From positions 1,736,001 to 1,800,000 of the forward strand of contig NZ_JAHUBR010000001.1 of the NCBI RefSeq assembly GCF_025376885.1: DNA of 64,000 nucleotides, written 5' to 3'. A program made the translations under genes and the position numbers. Numbering within the stretch: the stretch's first letter is position 1; each line of letters begins with the position of its first letter. The notes below the pieces were generated by a model. The model saw nothing but the letters and a program-made list of their open reading frames with translations, was not told the origin of the DNA and did no database searches. Shown here in pieces: positions 59,063-64,000 of this stretch. This DNA is from Pseudoruegeria sp. SHC-113 (lineage in GTDB: Bacteria > Pseudomonadota > Alphaproteobacteria > Rhodobacterales > Rhodobacteraceae).

Positions 59063-59667
59063 ACCTCAAGGAAGGCTTTCGCGGAAAGGGCGCGGAAATC
59101 GGGGAGCGCGGCGCGCAAGGTCGCATGATCCCAATCCCACCACGCCAGCGCGATCAGCCGCTGGGCGATTTCCGGCGGCTGGCGGCGGCGCAGGAGCGTG
59201 GCCGGGGTGCCCGCCACGATGGTGTAGGGCTCCACATCCTTGGTGACGACCGCGCCAGAGGCCACGACGGCCCCGTCGCCCAGCGTCACCTCGGGTTTGA
59301 TCATTGCGCCGTGGCCGATCCAGGTGTCATGGCCAATCACCGCGCGGCGGGCGCGGCGGCGGCAGAAGAAATCGCCGTCGTCCTCGGTGTCGTCCCAGTA
59401 ATCGGCGGAGCGGTAGAGGAAATGGTGGCAGGCGGCGGTGTCGAGCGGGTGATCCGTGGCCCCGATGCGGGCGAAACTGGCGATATTGGCGAATTTTCCC
59501 ACGGTGGCATTGGCGATGTCGGCGTAGCGGTCGCAGTAGCTGTAATCGCCAAAGCTGGTGTGGGCGATGCGGCTGCCCGCGCCCACTTCGCAATAGGCGC
59601 CAAAGCGGCTTTCGGTGATCTGGCAACCGGGATGCAGGAGCGGGGTGTCGGCGCTCAGGCGGCTCAT
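59053..59667 (-). CDS. Phosphonate-cluster hexapeptide-repeat acetyltransferase
   Basis: 204 residues with left-handed beta-helix repeats (FGAYCEVGAGSRIAHTSFGDYSYC, TWIGHGAMIKPEVTLGDGAVVASGAVVTKDV, VAGTPATLLRRR). The sequence matches the transferase hexapeptide subgroup commonly linked to phn genes. It probably acetylates an aminophosphonate or a lyase intermediate. Its ATG overlaps the stop of the phnE copy at 59664. With the GNAT gene at 50451, the locus holds two unrelated acetyltransferases. Confidence 0.9.
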   Translation of the reverse strand: MSRLSADTPLLHPGCQITESRFGAYCEVGAGSRIAHTSFGDYSYCDRYADIANATVGKFANIASFARIGATDHPLDTAACHHFLYRSADYWDDTEDDGDFFCRRRARRAVIGHDTWIGHGAMIKPEVTLGDGAVVASGAVVTKDVEPYTIVAGTPATLLRRRQPPEIAQRLIALAWWDWDHATLRAALPDFRALSAKAFLEVYE

Positions 59668-60980
59668 GTGTCCTTGCCCCCGATCAGTTTACCGCGCAGC
59701 CAGCCCGAGGCCCAATCCATCAGCATCACCATGACGATGATCAGCACGATGTAATAGGCGACCTCTTCCCAATCCTTCTGTGTCTGGATCGCCTGCGTGA
59801 GCATCAACCCGATGCCGCCGCCGGTGATCGCGCCGATGATGGTGGCGGAGCGGGTGTTGCTTTCGAGGAAATAGAGCACCTGCGCCAGAAGCACCGGCAC
59901 GACCTGGGGGATCACGCCGAAACGGTAGCGCTGCAAGGTGCCCGCCCCGGTGGAGGAGATCCCCTCGATCTGCTTTTCATCCACGTTCTCAAGTGCTTCG
60001 GAGAAGATCTTGCCAAAGGTTCCGGTGTCGGTGATGAGGATGGCGAGGCTGCCTGTCAGCGGGCCGGGGCCGAAGGCGCGGGCCAGAACCACCGTCCAGA
60101 TCAGCGCATCCACGCCGCGCACGAAATCAAACAGGCGGCGGGTGAGCATGCGCACCGCCACGAAGGGGGCGAAGTTGCGCGCGGCAAGGAAGGCCAGCGG
60201 CAGAGCCACCATGGCCGCGCCGAAGGTGCCGAGAAAGGCCATCAGGATGGTTTCGCCAATGGCCCAGGCCACATCCTTGTGCCGCCACATCGGGTTGTTC
60301 CAGAAATCTTCCCACGCGCCTGCAATATTGCCGCGCGCCGGGTCGATCTGCGCGCCGAAGAGGATCTGGAAGAGCCCGTGTCCGTGGTAGGGGCTGTCGA
60401 GCGTGAACCAGAACAACTCCCAGCCGGTGAAATAGTTGAAAACTTCCGTCTTGCTGCCGGTCAGCGTGATGCGCCCCTCCGGCGTGGTGATCGCCACCCG
60501 GCGGTCGGAGGCGTTGATCCAGTCCGGGGTGAGGGCGGGCAGATTGGTGGTGACGGTCCGCCCCTCGGCCTGCGCGGTGATGAGCGGGTAGACGGGGATC
60601 TCGATCTCGGTGCGGGCCTCGGGCAGCAGGCGCACAAAGGTCTCGCCGCCCAGATCCACCGTCACTACGCCGTCACCGCTCACCCAGTCAGGGCGGGTGC
60701 CTTCCGGGTAGCGGCCCTTGCGCTCGCCTTCCACGGCGTAGTCGATCTCGCCGGTGCGGTTGCTGCGGGTGACATGCACCTTGTAGGACCAGCTATCCGA
60801 GGCCAGCGTCACCGCGTTGTCCCAGTTGGCGCGTTTGGAAATGCCCGCGATATCAAAGGCGAAGAAGATGTAGCTCAGGTAGGCCAGCACCAGCAGCGGC
60901 AGGCCGAAGGCCACGAGGCGCTTGCGCGACATGCGCGCATCGGCTTGCGCTTTCATGAGGGAGAGGTCGGTGGTGCTCAT
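59664..60980 (-). CDS. phnE: Phosphonate ABC transporter permease PhnE, long copy
   Basis: 438 residues. One N-terminal transmembrane helix (GLPLLVLAYLSYIFFAFDI), then an extracytoplasmic region of about 180 residues, then the permease core with the EAA-like loop (SEALENVDEKQIEGISSTGAG) and five or so helices. The extra periplasmic part makes it much longer than E. coli PhnE; this two-permease arrangement (PhnE1/PhnE2) is known in alphaproteobacteria. Overlaps both neighbours by ATGA. Confidence 0.92.
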   Translation of the reverse strand: MSTTDLSLMKAQADARMSRKRLVAFGLPLLVLAYLSYIFFAFDIAGISKRANWDNAVTLASDSWSYKVHVTRSNRTGEIDYAVEGERKGRYPEGTRPDWVSGDGVVTVDLGGETFVRLLPEARTEIEIPVYPLITAQAEGRTVTTNLPALTPDWINASDRRVAITTPEGRITLTGSKTEVFNYFTGWELFWFTLDSPYHGHGLFQILFGAQIDPARGNIAGAWEDFWNNPMWRHKDVAWAIGETILMAFLGTFGAAMVALPLAFLAARNFAPFVAVRMLTRRLFDFVRGVDALIWTVVLARAFGPGPLTGSLAILITDTGTFGKIFSEALENVDEKQIEGISSTGAGTLQRYRFGVIPQVVPVLLAQVLYFLESNTRSATIIGAITGGGIGLMLTQAIQTQKDWEEVAYYIVLIIVMVMLMDWASGWLRGKLIGGKDT

Positions 60981-61861
60981 GCGGCATGGCCTTTCGTCAG
61001 GCGGTGGCGGAAGCGGCTGGAGAGCTGATCGAAACAGACGATGGTACCAAACAGCAGGATGAAGATGGCTGCGGCCTCGTCAAAGCGGCCCGGCCCCCAG
61101 GCCATGGCGTTGCGCAGCTCGTAGCCCAGCCCGCCCGCGCCCACGAAGCCAAGGATGGCGGAGGCACGGATGTTGATCTCAAAGCGCAGCAGCGCGTAGC
61201 TCAGGAAGTTCGGCGCGACCTGCGGCAGCACGCCGAGCCACATGCGCTGCAGCCAGCCCGCGCCGGTGGAGGCGAGCCCCTCCACGGGTTTCTGATCGGC
61301 GTTTTCCGCCACTTCGGAGAAGAGCTTGCCCAATGCCCCGGCGGTGTGGATGGCGATGGCGATCATCGCCGGCACAGGCCCGCCGCCCAGAACGAAGATC
61401 AGCACCAGCGCGATGACGATCTCCGGCACCGCGCGCATCACATCGGCGCAGCGGCGAAACAGGGGTATGAGGCGCGGCCAGCAGGCCAGCCCGCGCGTGC
61501 CCAGAAGCGCCAGCGCCACCCCGCCAATGCCGCCCAGAAGCGTGGACACAGCGGCGATGTTGAGCGTTTCCACCAGCGCAGGCACGTATTTCCGGATCAG
61601 CCCCGGCAGTTCCGCGCGTTTCTCCCAGGCCTCCGAAAGCACATCCGCCGGGTAGGCCCCGATGTTGCTGATCCCGTCCCAGAAGCCGCCCGCGTTGCGC
61701 TCATCGGCGACGATGAAGCCCGAGATCATCAGCAGCGCGAAGATCATCAGGGTGAGCGTGCCGTAGAGGCGGCGGTGCTGCACGAGCGCCATATAGGAGG
61801 ATTGGATCTGGTCCACCGGCCCCGAGGGGCTGCGGGGATCCGCGAGGCTTGCGTCGGTCAT
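60977..61861 (-). CDS. phnE: Phosphonate ABC transporter permease PhnE, short copy
   Basis: 294 residues, about six transmembrane helices with the conserved loop SEVAENADQKPVEGLASTGAG near residue 185 for ATPase contact. Pairs with the long copy to form a heterodimeric channel. It lies 67 bases after phnD beyond the hairpin at 61887-61914, and its stop overlaps the long copy start by 4 bases. Confidence 0.93.
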   Translation of the reverse strand: MTDASLADPRSPSGPVDQIQSSYMALVQHRRLYGTLTLMIFALLMISGFIVADERNAGGFWDGISNIGAYPADVLSEAWEKRAELPGLIRKYVPALVETLNIAAVSTLLGGIGGVALALLGTRGLACWPRLIPLFRRCADVMRAVPEIVIALVLIFVLGGGPVPAMIAIAIHTAGALGKLFSEVAENADQKPVEGLASTGAGWLQRMWLGVLPQVAPNFLSYALLRFEINIRASAILGFVGAGGLGYELRNAMAWGPGRFDEAAAIFILLFGTIVCFDQLSSRFRHRLTKGHAA

Positions 61862-61882
61862 GGGGCGTCCCGTCGTCGTGAG

Positions 61883-61914
61883 AAAACCGGCGGCCCCCGT
61901 GTGGGAGCCGCCGG
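61883..61914 (-). terminator. Attenuator-like hairpin between phnD and phnE
   Basis: On the minus strand CCGGCGGC-N12-GCCGCCGG is a perfect 8-bp stem, extendable inward by a TCCC/GGGG pairing, followed directly by TTTTCTC. It would let only part of the transcripts pass from phnD into the permease genes, giving excess binding protein. Confidence 0.8.
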
Positions 61915-61928
61915 GAGGCGATGGGCGA

Positions 61929-62837
61929 TCAGCCGTCGATCTTGGCTTTGCGGGCTTCGATCACGGAGAGGTAGGTGTCGTGGGTCACCGGCTGGAAGCC
62001 GAGCGTTTCGCCAGCGGCCACGCCATAGGCGCAATCCTTATCCGTCTCGAACAGGTTGTCGATCAGGGCCGTCATAGTTTCCTTCACGTCCTCGGGCAGC
62101 GCCTTGCGCAGCACGACGGGGCCTTCCGGGATCACGTTGGATTTCCAGATCTGCACCAGATCGTTCATGTCCACGAGGCCCGCGTCCACGGCCTTGCGCA
62201 GCGCGCCGGAATTGTAGCCGTCTTCCCAGTTGCCCTGGCCGTCGGCCCAGGTCACGCCGCCGTCAATGTCGCCGTTGTTGACGGCAACGATGGTCTGCTC
62301 ATGGCCGCCGGTGAACTTCACCTCGGCAAAGTACTCGCCGCTCTCCATGGTGATGCCGTCCTTGTACTGCGGGATCTCGATGGAGGGGATCAGGTAGCCG
62401 GAGGTGGAGTTTGGATCACCGAAGCCGAAGACCTTGCCTTCCATGTCGTCCAGCGAAGCGATGCCGGCGTCCTTGCGGGCGAAACCGATGGAGTGATAGC
62501 CGATGGAGCCGTCCATGTTCACCTTCACGAGCACCGGGTCCACGGCTTCGGGATCTTGCAGGTAGGTGGCGGCATAGGAGGAGGCGCCCAGCCAGGACAT
62601 GTCGAGCGTGCCGCCCAGCAGGCCCTGGATCACGCCGTTGTAATCGGCGGGGGTGAAGATCGTCACCGGCACGCCGAGCGCTTCGGAGGCGTAATCGGCA
62701 AGGCACTGGTAGCTGTTGATGCGGTCCTGCGCGTTCTCGCCGCCCAGAAGGCCGATGCGGAACTCGGTGATTTCGGCAGTTGCGGCGGTGGCAAGGGCGG
62801 TGGAGGCGGCCAGCGCCAGGGTGAGGGTCTTTTTCAT
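61929..62837 (-). CDS. phnD: Phosphonate-binding periplasmic protein PhnD
   Basis: 302 residues. Signal peptide about 1-21 (LALAASTALATAATA). The mature part is a type II binding fold: FRIGLLGGENAQDRINSYQCL, LDMSWLGASSYAATYLQDPEAVDPVLV, GIASLDDMEGKVFGFGDPNSTSGYLIPS and VAVNNGDIDGGVTW are PhnD hallmarks. It captures phosphonates for import. Lies 83 bases after phnC, past a small GC hairpin at 62889-62907. Confidence 0.95.
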   Translation of the reverse strand: MKKTLTLALAASTALATAATAEITEFRIGLLGGENAQDRINSYQCLADYASEALGVPVTIFTPADYNGVIQGLLGGTLDMSWLGASSYAATYLQDPEAVDPVLVKVNMDGSIGYHSIGFARKDAGIASLDDMEGKVFGFGDPNSTSGYLIPSIEIPQYKDGITMESGEYFAEVKFTGGHEQTIVAVNNGDIDGGVTWADGQGNWEDGYNSGALRKAVDAGLVDMNDLVQIWKSNVIPEGPVVLRKALPEDVKETMTALIDNLFETDKDCAYGVAAGETLGFQPVTHDTYLSVIEARKAKIDG

Positions 62838-62888
62838 CTTGGTCTCCGTTCGGTCTGAGGTGTTGAAGTCGTTGTGAGGAAGGCTCAG

Positions 62889-62907
62889 CCGCGCGAGATG
62901 CGCGCGG
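62889..62907 (-). terminator. Small hairpin between phnC and phnD
   Basis: CCGCGCG-AGATG-CGCGCGG on the plus strand, a perfect 7-bp stem with a 5-base loop in the 83-base phnC-phnD gap. No T-run; more likely an RNA processing or stabilising element than a terminator. Confidence 0.4.
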
Positions 62908-62920
62908 ATGATGGCGGAGG

Positions 62921-63739
62921 TCAGGCGAGGCTGCGCGGGCGGTTGCCGGCTTTGGGCCTGTCCAATGTGTCGATTTCGGTCGATGTGGCGGCCTCGGAGA
63001 AATCATCCCCCGCGCCGTAGATGTCGCGCGCGACACCGGTGGTGAGCTGTTCGGGCGTGCCGTCAAACACCACCCGCCCGTCGCGCATCCCGATCACCCG
63101 GTCGCAGAAGCGCCGCGCGGTGTCGAGCGTGTGCAGGTTGGCGATGACGGTGCGGCCGTCTTCTTCATGGATGCTGCGCAGGGCCTGCATCACGATCTGG
63201 GCGTTCATCGGGTCAAGGCTGGCGATGGGCTCATCGGCGAGGATGATCGCCGGATCCTGCATCAGCGCCCGCGCGATGGCGACACGCTGCTGCTGCCCGC
63301 CCGAAAGCGCCTCGGCGCGTTTGGGGGCCTGTTCGGCGATGCCGAGGCGATCGAGGATCTCGATGGCGCGGTGGATGTCGCTCTGGGGGTAGAGGTTGAA
63401 CAGCGTGGCCAGCGTGGAGCGGCGGTTCAGCGTGCCGTGGAGCACGTTGGAGGCCACGTCCATGCGCGGCACGAGGTTGAACTGCTGGAAGATCATCGCG
63501 CAGCGCGATTGCCAGTGGCGGCGGGCCTTGCCGGTGAGCGCGGTGATCTCCTCGCCGTCGAAGGTGATCTGGCCGTCGGTGGCATCGCTCAGGCGGTTCA
63601 CCATGCGCAGCAGCGTGGATTTCCCCGCGCCAGAGCGCCCGATGATGCCGATCATCATCGGCTTTGCGACGTGAAAGCTCACCGCATCGACGGCGGTCTT
63701 GTCGCCAAAACGTTTGGTTACCCGCTGAAGGTCCAGCAT
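62921..63739 (-). CDS. phnC: Phosphonate ABC transporter ATP-binding protein PhnC
   Basis: 272 residues. Walker [10 protein letters not shown], signature [14 protein letters not shown], Walker [15 protein letters not shown]-loop ANLHTLDTA; the [20 protein letters not shown]-loop block is typical of PhnC. First gene of the phnCDE-acetyltransferase minus operon. The upstream region 63740-63910 carries at least one PHO box. Confidence 0.95.
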   Translation of the reverse strand: MLDLQRVTKRFGDKTAVDAVSFHVAKPMMIGIIGRSGAGKSTLLRMVNRLSDATDGQITFDGEEITALTGKARRHWQSRCAMIFQQFNLVPRMDVASNVLHGTLNRRSTLATLFNLYPQSDIHRAIEILDRLGIAEQAPKRAEALSGGQQQRVAIARALMQDPAIILADEPIASLDPMNAQIVMQALRSIHEEDGRTVIANLHTLDTARRFCDRVIGMRDGRVVFDGTPEQLTTGVARDIYGAGDDFSEAATSTEIDTLDRPKAGNRPRSLA

Positions 63740-63910
63740 CTGTCATCCCCTCTTCGTTGCGACGAGCGGATAGCAGGGGGCTTACAACGGCTGCGTGACG
63801 GGGATGTTGCGCTTTTGTGAAATCCGCAGGCGGGCAGGCGCGGCGCGAAATTCCGGCGCGGCGCCTGTCACAAAACTTTCATATTGGCCGCTATGCGGTA
63901 AGCTGGGGCC
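63740..63910. other. Divergent promoter region before phnC
   Basis: 171 bases between phnC and a plus-strand gene at 63911. Besides the PHO box at 63865-63882, the minus strand reads TTTCAC-AAAA-GCGCAAC around 63805-63821, a single degenerate PHO half-site that could serve phnC. Confidence 0.5.
63865..63882 (+). promoter_or_regulatory. PHO box
   Basis: CTGTCAC-AAAA-CTTTCAT, two 7-mers separated by an A4 spacer, an almost perfect PhoB site. It is 28 bases before the ATG at 63911 and 126 bases before the divergent phnC start, so phosphate limitation probably induces one or both. Confidence 0.82.
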
Positions 63911-64000
63911 ATGAGACATGCATATGTTTTGACCTTGGCCTTCCTTCTGCCCGCTCTGCATCTCGCCCAAGCGCGCGCGGAGCTGAGCGATCTGCGCTGC
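63911..64000 (+). CDS. Partial exported protein gene, 5' end only
   Basis: Thirty codons are visible before the window ends. They encode a clear signal peptide (MRHAYVLTLAFLLPALHLAQARA) and the first mature residues ELSDLRC. The PHO box just upstream suggests a phosphate-starvation gene, for example a phosphatase or binding protein, but the family cannot be told from this fragment. Confidence 0.7.
   Translation, partial: MRHAYVLTLAFLLPALHLAQARAELSDLRC

Noticed and set aside
1-64000. CRISPR arrays, insertion sequences, prophage or integrase genes
   Set aside because: No regularly spaced repeats, transposase, integrase or phage structural genes seen; codon use and GC look uniform across the window.

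Overview
The window looks like a chromosomal segment of a Rhodobacteraceae (Roseobacter-group type) alphaproteobacterium. The signs are high GC with strong GC3 bias, NnrR-type regulation of a nir/nor cluster, a form I CO dehydrogenase operon, an inositol cluster under a LacI regulator, and a C-P lyase operon. Genes are densely packed with many ATGA or TGATG overlaps. I see no tRNA, rRNA, CRISPR array, insertion sequence or prophage. Assignments rest on reading translated frames and motifs by eye; no database search was run.

Layout. (1) 1-203: the start of an unrecognised gene leaving the left edge. (2) 536-11179: a compact, unrecognised biosynthetic cluster. It holds a fatty-acyl-AMP ligase-like enzyme, a polysaccharide pyruvyl transferase-like protein, two tandem PhyH dioxygenases, a glycosyltransferase, a stand-alone acyl carrier protein, a P450, an SGNH hydrolase and an 809-residue protein with three methyltransferase modules. 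(3) 11355-21927: denitrification genes norCBQD plus two small membrane proteins, a DUF1858 protein, an NnrR-type regulator, pseudoazurin, nirK, nirV, nnrU and nnrS. Three 14-bp FNR/NnrR-type boxes mark the promoters. (4) 22119-30626: an MHYT-LytTR gas-sensor regulator followed by coxMSLDEF, a 44-residue reading frame ending in Cys-Cys, and coxG. CoxL carries the form I AYRCSFR motif. (5) 30898-44920: an inositol catabolism and uptake cluster (iolG, iolJ-like aldolase, iolB, iolC, iolD; two further Gfo/Idh/MocA oxidoreductases, iolE, a LacI regulator, a sugar ABC transporter and a second iolB). Two identical 16-bp palindromes sit in its two divergent promoter regions. (6) 45065-50420: assorted genes, namely a small zincin, a Pit phosphate transporter, two Nudix paralogues, a carboxymuconolactone decarboxylase-family gene and a secreted-protein gene each broken by an in-frame TAG, and a MarR regulator with a four-Cys tail. 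(7) 50451-63739: the phosphonate locus (phnGHIJKLNM, divergent phnF, phnCDE1E2, a hexapeptide acetyltransferase, plus a TIM-barrel protein and a GNAT acetyltransferase), with a PHO box near the right edge.

How the parts fit. Blocks 3 and 4 together suggest an organism that can reduce nitrite and NO and can oxidise CO; each block has its own MoxR-ATPase/VWA chaperone pair (NorQ/NorD and CoxD/CoxE). Blocks 5 and 7 are nutrient-scavenging islands with their own importers and regulators. The most interesting observations are the unrecognised acyl/saccharide cluster with its triple-methyltransferase protein, the unbroken chain of stop-start overlaps through phnG-phnM (three gaps are exactly tiled by mini-ORFs), the Cys-Cys-tailed small ORF in the cox operon, and two neighbouring genes interrupted by single amber codons.
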